Source of the DNA: Brachyhypopomus gauderio
Lineage: Eukaryota; Chordata; Actinopteri; Gymnotiformes; Hypopomidae
Direction of reading: 5' to 3'
NCBI RefSeq assembly: GCF_052324685.1
Contig: NC_135218.1
Span: 14,981,858-15,045,857, forward strand
DNA length: 64,000 bases
Shown here: positions 32,701 to 44,719 of the stretch, piece after piece
How the letters are laid out: each line of letters opens with the position of its first letter
Numbering within the stretch: position 1 is the first letter of the stretch
The notes under the pieces: model-generated
What the model saw: only the letters and a program-made list of their open reading frames with translations
The model's database searches: none
What the model was told of the DNA's origin: nothing
Program-made: the position numbers and the translations under genes

Positions 32701-35700
32701 GATAGAGTAAGAACGGAAGAGAGAAGGAGGACATATTATTAACAATATGTTTTCACATATTAAAAACAAAAACATTTTACTCCTACAGTGTCAAAATAAA
32801 ATGCATAGATTTTTGCTGTTGATCATATATAGGTTAGAAACCGGGTTTAAAAGAATCCTTGAATAGGTCTGGCTCTCCTGGTACTTAAAAAATGATTTTC
32901 AAAATGCCCCACGTATCCTCGTTAAATTATTCATCCCGCTGTAATCTAACTCCCCTTCTCTCTCAAATCTAGCTGACTAAATAGAATCACCTGCAGGCGG
33001 TTGATCAGCAAGACTCCAACATGATCTGGGTCTCTAAGCTACATTACACTATTACGAGAATCTCAACAAATCCATTTTAAATTGCAAGATAAATGTAGAG
33101 ATACATTTACATTTACATTACATTTACATAGTTTTTAAACTAACCAGTAATGTTGACAGTGTTCAGCTGCTGTTTCACTCTGATCCACTGAAGCTGCTGT
33201 TTACGTCCAACGGGATACCACTCCACAAGGTACTCCGTCACGGTGTTTACAGTGGCCGGCCAGGAGAGGGCGACACTGTGATTACTCACACGCACGTATG
33301 ACACTTCTACCTGAAGCAGACCTGTGAAGACATAAAACATAATCAAGCTTTGAAAAATAAACAAATTAATCAGTCTTAAATGTTATTAAAGATACCAATG
33401 ATGGCTAACTTTTTAAAGTGATAATTCATAGATACTCAGGCACATATACAAATATGCTTGTGCTCGTCATTGCGGTACGTTTATGTCAGGAAGTTTTAAA
33501 TAAAGCATAGGCAACAGGTCTCATGTCAGTCACGTACTCATTGGCTGCAGCTGAATCACTCTGGGAGGAGACTGGCCCTTTGAGTTGATGGCAGAAATGG
33601 ATACATTACAGAGAGAACATGGCACACTGTGACTTCTCTTTGGGGGTGTAATGTTAGTCCTGATGTTAACTGCCTCCCACTTGTCCACCACGCTCACACT
33701 GTAGGACAAAATGTCTCCTCTGGCTTCCGATTGGCTCAGCTCCTAAACAAACACAGAATTACTTTACAGGACTATTTTACCACTAACATGCTGGATAAAG
33801 CCAGTCTTCTCATGACATTTTCAATTTACTCTTTAAAAGCCATAGAAAATCTGTGCCATCTACAAAAACAAGGTTAAAAAGGATTCCTTTCGGTGCTTAA
33901 TTTTTAAGGGGCACGATGCTTCAATAAGCTAAATGTAAATGCATTCTGAATGCATTCTATACAAGTAATATATTGCTTACGAACATTATACGAATGTTAT
34001 AAAAAAAAAATTATAAAAATGTGGGCTGCATTGAATTTTATTATCTAGTTACAAGGAAAAACTAGATTACTGTAATGTTTGACTTTGTACTACAATGTCC
34101 CCCATTCTGTTTGGACTTGAATTATTTCTGCACTGCATCTGGGCATTAGACCAGTTTTGTGCACCTTAACCACACTAAATAGAGTAATATCTGAGTCTGT
34201 CAGACATGACACATGATGTTCATAAAGGTGTCATCTTTGAAAATGATATCTGTCAGTTCCATCATTTCCTCTAAGCCTTTGCTTGATTTTTCATAAACAG
34301 AAACTTCAAAGCTTTCTGGCTTTTGCTTTAACAAAGTGGTTGGAAGGATGCACATCACACAAGTCATCAGTGACTAGTGGTTTGACCTTTACAAGGTTCC
34401 AGGGTGGGGGGTATGGTCTGAAGGAACATACTGACTATAGCATACATAGCCACAGTTACTACAAACAGGGAAATGACGGTGTTGGAGACACTCATGTCTT
34501 CCAACTGTGAAAATATGATTTAAAATTTGTCTGTCCATATCAGTGTAATTACTCAAACAGGAATGACTTTTACATAAGGACAAATCTCCTGTAGTGATAC
34601 TTGCCTTCCATAATACCTCTGACGATTTAATGTCTGCTTTAGTGGCCTTATCGATGTACCAAGCATCAAGCATCGATAGGGGAACTGGAAAAACAGGCTG
34701 TGTTTAAGTTCTTTGCTGTCCTTTTTGCAACATAAACCCAATGAAATGGTGAAATTGCCTCATATAGAAGAAAATGTAAAAGGGTTAATATGCACTTAAC
34801 TGCTAAGAAATTACTTCACAGAAGCAAAATCATATGAATGGTTAGGCGAGTGTCAAAACAGTGTCCAACTAACAACTACCATATCTGGAGCACTTCTGAG
34901 AAAGAAAACTTATGAAATTTAATTTTACTTGTGAAATTACATTTAGATGTATTTTAGCGATCTTTGGAAATCCAGGCCAACTGGAAACCGTCATGCTGGA
35001 TTACAGAGAGACCTGCATCCTGGCTACTTGTAGTTGGCTAGTTGGCCATGAACGGATAACCATGTGGCTGAATTTACGGCATCAGAACTGACTGACCAAT
35101 TCCTGCTCATTTGAAGAACTATTTGTATGTAGCAAAACAATGACAAACACGTTGGTTTGAAGAAGAGAAAAATCATAATGTGGCAAAATATTGGAAACCT
35201 TGAGTCTTATCTAACATCATCATGTGCTTCAGACATCATTTCCCCTACACTCGTCTGGCCCCAATTCACTTTGTACTCTGTACTCAGAGCAGCCATGAAA
35301 ACATCATGAACTCTACCTAAACAGAATGAAGTTACTACCATAGAGGTAAACATTTCCAGAGGTTTAAAATAGTATATTTCCAAAGGAAATTGAATCCCTC
35401 TGTTTCGCTAAAGCGATTAGTGCTGGTAGTCAGTTTTAATGAGTCACCTTCTTCATCAGTCTTATGCCTAGTCATGCTCCACTCACTCCACAGGCCAGTT
35501 GTGAGGTTTCGTCTCCATCTGATTTTGAAGATGTACTGGGTGTATGGACTCAATGAAGTTATGGTCCATGAACCTGTATGCTGACGGGGGGCAAACACAA
35601 CTTCAATAACACAAAACAACAGTATTGAGGATAATCAAACCTCCCTTGATCCTGCTGTATATTCCCATGTGGAAATAAAAAGGTCTTTGACAGAAGTACC

Positions 35701-38333
35701 AAAAATGCGGAACTATTGCTTTTTTTCTCTCACTAATCACTACACTGAACTTGAACACTGAACTGAGAAACTAGACTTTGTATCCAGGTCTGGTGAATTC
35801 AGGCCTTGGCTTAGACAGGTCTTGAGATGAGACTAAAAAGGCATATGATGCTTTAAAAAAGGCAGAATACATATATCCATCTAATCATTTCCAACCGTTT
35901 AATTGATGCATTTTTTATTATATGCCTATTATATGCTTACAGACACCATCTTTTGAACTACGGGTAGGTGTGAATGTTTTCATCACAGGGTGAACTCAGT
36001 GTTTGTTCAGTTTTGAGTCTCTTAGTCACATTTCCTCTTTGCAGTGCCACAGCTACATGCTGCAACAACATTTTTACAGACACTGGTCTGCAAGTTCACT
36101 CTGTTCAATCTGGCATCAGTTTTGTTATATCTTGAACAGTATGAGATCAATGGAAATCAAGGAGTCAGTTCAGATGCTTTTTTTTACCCCCAATGGTAAA
36201 AGCAGAGGACTAATTCCGATTGGGGTGAAAATCACAATTGGTAATCTGTCAATTTATCATGCAGTCACATCACCTTCTAGCAGATAATAATGGCATTAAC
36301 TTCACTTACATATGTACATGTGTAAGTACATGTACATGTACCAGTGCAACATTTTCAGATATATGAGATTACAATATCACTGTCAAAGCACACCGATTTG
36401 AAAAAAACTCACATTATTTTTGACAGTGAAAATATCAGAATTTGTCACTTCATGATGGCAAAATCCCCAGACGTTTATCTTGGCTAGTTTTGAAACAGCC
36501 TACAAGGGGTATACGTTGTAACCTAATTTAATCAGTTAGGGTTTGTGGGCAGCCAGAGTCTTCACAACTCACTGATATTCTACCCTGCATTTGGCAAAAG
36601 TCACCACAGGGTTTGGAGGGTTTGAAGAAAGATATTGAGGTAGATATAAGGTACAATTCTGTAGATCATCTCACCTATCTGATTACATACATTATAGTGG
36701 CTTGAAGTTGTGGTCTTAGCTCCAAGCGTACTTACATTGAAGAAGGTGGTGTTCTGCATCTCCAGACCTGTTCCATATTGGATCTCCACAAGCTGAATGT
36801 TTTTTGCTTTGTCTGTGTGTAGCTGGCACTGCCGTGAGGAGCACTCCACTTTTGTGATATTTGGACCCAAGGGCTTCACTGCACACAGAGAGATCACCTG
36901 AGAGATAAGTTCCATGAACTGCTTTGAGATGCTATGGTGACCTCGTTCTAGATCTACTGCACCTATGTCATTGCGTGTGAAGTTGAGGACTGATGACTTT
37001 GTTGAACCCAGACTGTTGTTGGCAGTGACCCACACAGAGAACTGGGTCTGCTTGTCCAAGATGGAAAAGGAACCTGATCTGGTTTTGCCATGGGGTGGAA
37101 CACTAAGGTACCAATTAGGTGGAGTTCCTTGCACCCTGTAAAACAGTACAACTCACAATATGTAAAACTGCACAACAAGAAAGTGTGTGTGTTCTGTGTG
37201 ATTATAATTAAACTTGTAGACATATACGGACATATAAGATGGTGATAAGAATAGTTACAGAGCATTTAAAAAATGCAATCTGTTTTCTCTCTTAACTAAC
37301 CATAGATATGATGTGGTCCGAAAGAACATTTCCAAACCCATTGTCCAGGTGCACTTCACTTTATTAGACTCTCCTTCTTGCACACAGGTTAGGTTTTGCG
37401 GAACCTCAGGAGGATCTGAAAATGGAGGTCACAAGATTCCATACCGAATCTACTCAGACAAAGAACTCTTAGAGGTCAACATTACCAATATGCACTTTAT
37501 AATGACCATATGAGTCATTCCTTTACATAGCTGTGATAATATGTCACGATAATATGTCAAAAAGATAATTGCTTAAGCAATGCGTGTACACATCTGCGCT
37601 TGCTTGGGTGTGTGAAGGCGTGCATACACCATCCTGCATGCATCACAGTTGGTGTTCACAGCCCATCCTGCCACAATACTTGTCCATTCACAGTTTTCAG
37701 GTTTCAGTTTAACACTGAGCATTTAGAGCGTCAGCATTTTTCACTAAGAAATTAACAGGCTACTTAAGAGACAGTTCTCAAATCGTACAAATATACATTA
37801 CAAATGACCAAAACAGTGGTATTGTTCTAAAAATCACAGTGAATGCATTTTGAGTCCTATATTAAGTTCTATGATGGATACATACACCCAGGAGTGATGT
37901 CCATTCCGCAGGGTTCTAGATGATTACCACACTTGCAGGTGAAGGTTGTAGATTGTGTCAGATTCACAACATTTATAACTGCCACTGTTGAGTTGAAGTT
38001 GATGGCGTTATTTTTTTCCACCCCATCTTGGTAAATCGACTTCTTGCAAACCTTTTTGGAGATACAGGAGACTTGGAAGCTTGAGCCCATATGAACCTCC
38101 TTGCTCGAATGAACAATGCAGATTTGCTCTAGAAAACATTTAAGCAGAAAGCAAACAAAAACGTCACTCATTCTGGCCAAATTTTCTGTGATGGACTCTT
38201 GTGATGGAACAGTAAAAAAACTTCTGTGTACACCATAATAGCACGAATCTTTGGATATTTTACCTGCTAGTGTTCCAGGAGTCAAAAGCAATTCGAAAAC
38301 GAGGAAGAACCAAATCAAGTGTTTAGTAAGCAT
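29717..38333 (-). CDS. il12rb2: Interleukin-12 receptor beta 2
   Basis: Type I cytokine receptor chain that signals IL-12 through JAK2/STAT4. Exons from 5': 38264-38333, 37886-38128, 37301-37415, 36963-37135, 36736-36878, 35448-35580, 34605-34684, 33538-33742, 33145-33321, 32567-32665, 32330-32479, 31811-31960, 30759-30858, 30585-30672, 29717-30157, giving 788 aa (human 862). Order: signal peptide, Ig-like D1, cytokine-binding D2-D3 with WSEWS, three fibronectin-III domains, membrane helix (30759-30858), Box1 (PDPANSK, as human PDPANST) and an acidic tail. The C-terminus GGKLRLDAVKIDCSDFL parallels the human end. WKELSQSEARGDIL aligns with human across the 34605/33742 junction. The donor after 34605 is GC. 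SYLKS in the tail resembles the human STAT4 site YLPS; this is inference. Confidence 0.93.
36185..36245 (+). repeat. Truncated SINE 3' part
   Basis: Shares aattccgattggggtgaaaa and cacaattg with the 3' end of the SINE at 43551-43815. It lies in the il12rb2 intron between 35580 and 36736; the tRNA head is missing. Confidence 0.5.
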
Positions 38334-40809
38334 TGCCACTTGCACCAATAGCTATACACTCCAAGGATCTTTGCACAGCCACTTCTACCGTACCGCGCGC
38401 TGAAAAGACAACATCAACAACCGTTAACTCTTGTATCAGTGTTCACGGCGACATAGTGGCTGAGGCACAGTTCTACTAAAACGCTAACCTACCATCATAA
38501 CCTACCATCATAACCTACCATCATCCATACTATCGATAACGCAGGACCACTATTTGACTTACCCGCTTCATCTGAACAGTTTCCGACCCCATCCAGTATT
38601 TTCAATCAAATGTTTTTTGATTAACTGAAAATCGGGAATGTATTTTTCGATCACCTCGAAAGAAAACCCTTAAGTTTAAGTCGAGCAGATCTTTCATACA
38701 CATCGTTCTGAAGCGTGTTCCCTTCCTTCTGACGCTCGGAACATGCTGTGGCGCAGCAAAGCGCACGCGCAACTCGCCCCAGGAATATTACGCGTACAGG
38801 TGACTGAATATTTCAGTTCCTTCTATTGAGATATTGCGTAGACACTTGCAAAGTCCGGTCCAAATTTCGAAGCTCGGTACTTGTTGTAAGGCGTGTTGGG
38901 TGAACTCGTTAAAGGCTCTAGAGCAGGCTTGTACACTTTTGCACTTTTGTACACGTTTAAAATGTTTTCTGCAAAGTCAGTATCGGGTGATTCCCTTATC
39001 GTTTGATTAACTGTTATGTCCCCAGGTTATAAATTCTTATTAGAAATAAGGTATCAGTAAAAAAATGTAATTCAAATAGGCCCATAACTTATTAAACTAT
39101 CAGGAAAAAACGTATGCACTAAAACACTAACGTCTTAAACAAAGATATTTTGCTACATTGGCCTCGTCCCCAGACAAGATTTTGTATGGAAGCAAATCCG
39201 TCTCACTATATTTTGAAATTTAAACGCCTTTGAATTTCTAGCGCTGTAATGTTTTGCATTGAAATTATGTATTAGATTTTTTTTTATTTCTGATTTCAAC
39301 CCTGGAATTTTTCAGTGACTAATTTTTACTTGTATTTCTCAGTGTTGCTGAAATTTAGATGCTAAAATTTGCTGCAGTGTTGCCAACTGCTCAGTAAGGA
39401 AAGTTGCTATTGGATGTCCTAAAACTCTAGAAGTCGCTAAATGACGTAATTGCCTAATTTGCACAATACATGTTTTTTAAATAATGTTGTGGGAAAGAAA
39501 AAAAGTGAGTAAAATCGCCCTAAATATGTTAGAACTACAAATGAACTTAGCAGGAACTGCTATTCTACGTTCAACCCTCCTCATTTATCCTGGTTTGATG
39601 TTTAGCTTGTGCACTGTGCACTGTGGATGAGGTGAGTGACTGAGACTGTGTGAGTTAAATACAGTGATTTATCATGTCACACTGAAGACGCATTTATATT
39701 TACATCCCGCTGTAAATACGGGACGGGGACAGTCAGCGGCGGCTTTGGGCATGCGCAGTTCATTTGCAGTGTGGACGTGGAGCGGTGTGGGTCTGCTCTG
39801 ACTGTGAGACTGCACTGTGAGGGTTATGGGACGGGGCTCACGGCAGTACCCGCTGCTCGCTGAGGACAGTAACTGAAGAGCATGAGGGTTCATCTCAGAG
39901 TCTCCAAAAGTTTCCAATAACACCACAAAAAGTCGATAGATTTGTTGCTAGTCTCTTAAAAATATACATATAAGTCACTGTACAAAATTCAGATAACACA
40001 TCCGGGACACTAAGGATGAGCAATCGCACCTGTCTCAAATCTATGATGGCCGATAGCTAAGGTTTAATATCCTTCTAAGACCTAATTATCTAGCTAGCTA
40101 GTTACATTTAAAGAGCTTTTCTAATTCATTCCCGTTATATGTAAAGAGATACTGTATAATACAACACTTGTTTCTAGTTAAAAACATGCAGTGTTATTCC
40201 CGTTGTCTCTTACGAGGCTGTTTAGTCTATTTTGTGGAATCATTTTTGAGACATACTGCATCATTTAGCTTACCCCATGATAAAATTGCTTACTTTTCAG
40301 TTGCTTATATCATGGGAAAGCTAAATGCTTTTTAAATGTAGCTAGCTATGTATTTAGACAGTAACTAAGGCTTAAAAACCCTGATAAAATTAATGAAAAT
40401 GACAACATGTACACTACATTTCAGAAACGCACTGCAAAGTCAGTCACAACAGAACACAATGGAACACAATGGAACACAGCCCACCACTCATAACTCATTA
40501 TGTTGAACTGGACTTAAGTAATAAAGCTCTTTGAATGTAGCTAGCTCGCTATTTAGACAGAAAATAAGTTGTATTAAGTGGGATTTTTATCAGAGAGTTC
40601 TGGTCTCTGTGTCTGTGACCATGCACGAAGAGTCCCCTACATCCAAGAGAGACGCACAAACGGAATGCAGTCATCCATGCTGGTCTGCTATGACAAAGAT
40701 TTGTATTCAGTAATAATTCAAAATGTTGATGCAGAGGACTGCACTCTCGTTAAAACTATGAGCCGTGCAGGCCATAACTGCTTCTGGCCAATGAGAGATG
40801 ATCTGCTGT

Positions 40810-42231
40810 GCACTGTAAAACATTACAGCCACATTATGTTATGTGAACTCACTTCTTCTTTTCAGTTCCAATTGCCATGGTAAGTTTAGGATATTCAACT
40901 CAAGTTCCTTCGTCTTAAATAAAAATAACTTAAAATACCACGTTGTCTTAACTTCTGGTGAGTTTTTCAGAATTGCCCAAGTTTATTTAACTTATGTTTG
41001 TAAGTTATTGGTTAAAAAAAGGAAAGTGGGAAGATTTGAATATGCAGAGATGTAGGCACCATTTTAGAATTTAGAAAATATTGGAATACTTTTTACAACT
41101 TTAAAACCATGGGAGCATTGGGCTAACCACTTTTTTACAGCGGCATAGCAATTAATATTAACAAGGAGCGACAAATCATCAACTATAGGGAAGTACTTTC
41201 AGCGGCGGAGGGACACGCCTGACTCCGGATGGCAATCTGAATGCAGCGTGATTCATCAAGTGGAGTTTGGCAAGCTGGAGTAGCATTTACAACGGAAAAC
41301 ACAGCAGCGACAGCGGGTTTTCATTGTTCAAAACCTGCAAAATTGCTCCTAACATATGTCGTGCATTGTAACACTCTATTTATTTGTTGGTGTTGAAGAA
41401 TTTGTCTTTACTCTTTAGACTCTTTTAAATAATTAAACTATCGTGGCGTTGGCACTGGTGTTAAGGGGTGGAGCATGGAGTACGCTACCTCCCATGAGCA
41501 CTTGTGGCACGAAGCGGTACACTAAAAGAGTAAATGTTTGGTTAAATTTGATGGATTATGTTATGTGGTTTGTTTTGGTCATACGTGTTTGTTCCGTACA
41601 GTCACTTGTATTTATTTTAGCACTGTTAGGCTCACCGTGTTCATGTCATGTTGGAAGAGTGATGACCTGGTTTGAACAGCGTATGTAAAAGAACAACAAA
41701 AATGTTGAGTGACTGTGTGACCCTCTCCTTATTGTCTAAGAAGGAGTTAATAAACAATTGAAGTAAACATGCAAAATCTGTCACATTTTCCCTTCAGTTT
41801 TTTTGGGTCCTTTTTAATTTATTTATTTTAAAGAAAGATGTACCAACAGCCAAGGTGAAAGCTTAAGTATCATTAAGTAACAACAATGTTAGAAATAACT
41901 TTAAAACATAAGCATGGTTAACTTAAAATAATAAGTTATGTGAATATTGCTGAAGTTTTAATAACTTGAAAGTATGTGTTAAACCAGTCAGGAATTGCAA
42001 GTTTATTTAACTAAATAGATCATTTTTAAAATGGATAAATTAAACACAGTAAGTTTTTTAATTCAGTGCATCAAGTTGAAACAATGAATAATCAGTATTT
42101 GAACTTGTTTAACTTAATATCTTGAGTTGTAACAAAGGTTTCCTTCAAGTTGAGTTTACTCAGCTTTTTAAGGCAGCAGGGGAACTTATGTTGCTGAGTT
42201 TAACCAACTTGAAATATTTTACAGTGTGGGA
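40810..42231. mobile_element. Possible non-autonomous DNA transposon with CACTGTAAAA ends
   Basis: The left edge reads cactgtaaaacatt and the right edge aaatattttacagtg, which are inverted. Inside both edges lie similar TA- and AAGTT-rich arms (40860-41015 and 41880-42230), a pattern common in fish MITE families. The core 41150-41700 is unlike the arms and has no transposase. Target duplications are not clear, so it may be two separate repeat copies around unrelated DNA. Confidence 0.4.
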
Positions 42232-42604
42232 TCAGTCACATGATCTTTACCTTCACCTCAGCCAATGCAAGATTTAACCAAACAGTTAAACACAAATTTA
42301 AACCAAACAGTACCCTGTAGCAAACAATGAATTAAAGAAACATACATGTAGTCAGACAATGACTGACAAGGACACTAGACAAGATGCACACTTAAAAACA
42401 CACACAACAATGAAGAACAAGAGTGGCACATCACATCAATGAGACAAGGAACATGTATAATGTGAGACGAACACACATTAATATAGGCACACATGACTAC
42501 AGACAAACATCAACACAGACACACACTTTAGAGCAAATGTTTAAAAATAATAATACAAAATGTACTTTATCTTCAATGTTGTGCTGCTGCAAGAATAAAC
42601 AGAC

Positions 42605-42630
42605 CACCCCCCCCCCCCCCAAAAAAAAAG
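42605..42630. repeat. Poly-C/poly-A tract
   Basis: A run of C directly followed by a run of A; likely unstable. Confidence 0.85.
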
Positions 42631-43550
42631 ATGTACACCATTGAACACAGACAATATGCATTTTGGTAGTGAAAACAGGAAAACATGTGATATGTTGATT
42701 GTTAACAAATCATAAAACAATATAAAGTTAGATTTATGGCTAACAATGTTTCATAAATTAGTTCAAATTATCTGTGTTATCTCCCTTAATGTTAAAGATG
42801 TTGTCTTTTTGATGTTGCATTGGGAATTATATTTTGTCTATATTAGATCAGTTTTGGCCATCATTGGGTCTGGAAAGGAAACCAACATGACAGACCTATC
42901 AATATTTTTCTCCCAAAGCCTTTTATGTAATTGCTTGTCTTTGACTTATATGTCCCTCACATCATACATGTAATCACTGTGCAGTGACATTCCAATAAAT
43001 TATTAATGAAATTAATCTCACTCTGATGGTGCTTGGAATTGGTTATTGCATCGTAAATAGACTTTTTTGTATTTCAAGTATTTTGTGAATGGATATTTCA
43101 TGGATGTCATCTTATTGGACATTCCTCAAACTATTGTGCTCTCACTGGCAGAGAGTACAAATAATTTCTGTTACATAATGATACATAATTATAAATCTGG
43201 ACTATGTTGTTATTTAATTTTTGCTGGTAAAGTCACTGAGCTTAAAGCTAAAGAAACTCAGCATGCACACACTAAATGTAACTTGCACCTCCTTACTTCA
43301 TTACAGAGTGGTAACTTTCTCAGGAAGTCTAAAAACAGCCTTGTGAGGTCACATGGTTCAGCAAAGTGAGAACATGAGGACAAAACAGCACTGAAATGAT
43401 CGCCTGAGCAAACAGCCAGTGAAAACATGCAAAGAGTATAACAGAGTCAACAAAGTCACATGATCACATTTTCATAAACCGACCTTCTATGTTGTATGAA
43501 TGTCAATAAACATTTTGTTTGCACATGAATATATACATATATGACTACAT

Positions 43551-43815
43551 GTAGAGTAGTCATAGTTTGGTGGTTAGGGAACTGGTCTTGCGAGTGGAGG
43601 ATTATGGGTTTGATTCCCAGGTCTCAGTCCATGACTGAAGTGTCCTTGAGCAAAGTACTTAAACTGCTCCCCAGGTGCTGGGCTAGGGCTACCTGCTGCT
43701 CTGGGCATGTGTGCACCACAGCCCCCTAGTGATCATGTGTGTGTGTGTGTTCTCACTGCACAGATGGAGGACAAATTTTGATTGGGGTGAAAAACACAAT
43801 TGATAAATATGGCAC
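43551..43815 (+). mobile_element. tRNA-derived SINE
   Basis: The 5' part looks like a tRNA: an A-box-like tttggtggttagggaactgg and a B-box-like gggtttgattccc about 35 bases later. A conserved central body follows (ccttgagcaaagtacttaaa, ctgctccccaggtgctg), then a GT tract and a tail with gattggggtgaaaaacacaa. This is the general plan of V-SINE-like fish SINEs; the exact family is inferred. Confidence 0.75.
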
Positions 43816-44719
43816 GTTTACATAACTTCCACATAATGTCCATTTAGCAAAGTAAACTCACAGTCATGACAACTGTAAAATATAGAATATATTCAGAATT
43901 TGGTGGGGTGGTGAGACAGAGCATTTGAAATGATTAATCTTTTAAATCTATATATATTATTTAGCTAATAAGTCTTAAGACAGCATTTAAATATTTTTTC
44001 TAGGTGTGCTGAAGCTGAACTCAACCCTTGTGTTCCTGATGTCAAGGTTTTGTATGTTACTAAGGCTTTCTGTGCTCTTTGCAGCAAATGTTTTAATGCC
44101 TTATTCTAAGAAGAAAAAAACAGAGGAGAAGCAGAGGAAATGTTATTTCAATGTAGGATAAACTGAGGTTTTTCCCAAAGTCTGTCAGTATTACTGATAA
44201 TAGAAACGAAATGCCAAGATAACAAATTGTCCATCTTGTTTGTGCAGTTCTGTTTTGTTCTGGTTTAGAACCAAAACTGCTGTCACACTGAAACTGAATT
44301 TAAATGTGAAAGTTTGTTGAACTCTTACATGGTTGTGATCTAGTAATCTTAAGAACCCTCAACTTATGTCATTTGTCTTGGGCTACACTTATAGATATAC
44401 AACATTTGTGTGATGCTGCAGTTCTGTCACACAGAGATTAATGCTAAGTCGCAGTGTTACTGTAGTTATACACTCAAACTGGTGATGCTAGTGATTACAG
44501 AGATCCATAAACACTTTCCAGCCTTAAAACAGTTTGTTTAGGTGGTAATGCAGTAGATTTCCCTAAGTCCATTTTAGTTTTCTTCACATGTCAAGATCTA
44601 ACATATGACTATAATATGACTATAATTATATACTTAGATCTTTTAATTTTATTAAGATATTTTCAGAGCTGTTTGGGTTATGCAGCATTGTCTAGGGTCT
44701 GGCGTAAAGGTTGGCTATC

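Larger units (their letters stand above)
38334..44719. other. il12rb2-il23r intergenic region
   Basis: About 6.4 kb with the il12rb2 promoter at the left and the il23r 3' end at the right. Repeats are listed separately (40810-42231 and 43551-43815). A short tandem cctaccatcataa lies at 38489-38523, and a 25-bp direct repeat (aaagctnnttgaatgtagctagct type) recurs around 40320 and 40525. No other exon is recognised. Confidence 0.5.

Noticed and set aside
43551..43625. A functional tRNA gene
   Set aside because: A- and B-box-like sequences are present but no cloverleaf or anticodon arm forms cleanly, and the SINE body follows directly.
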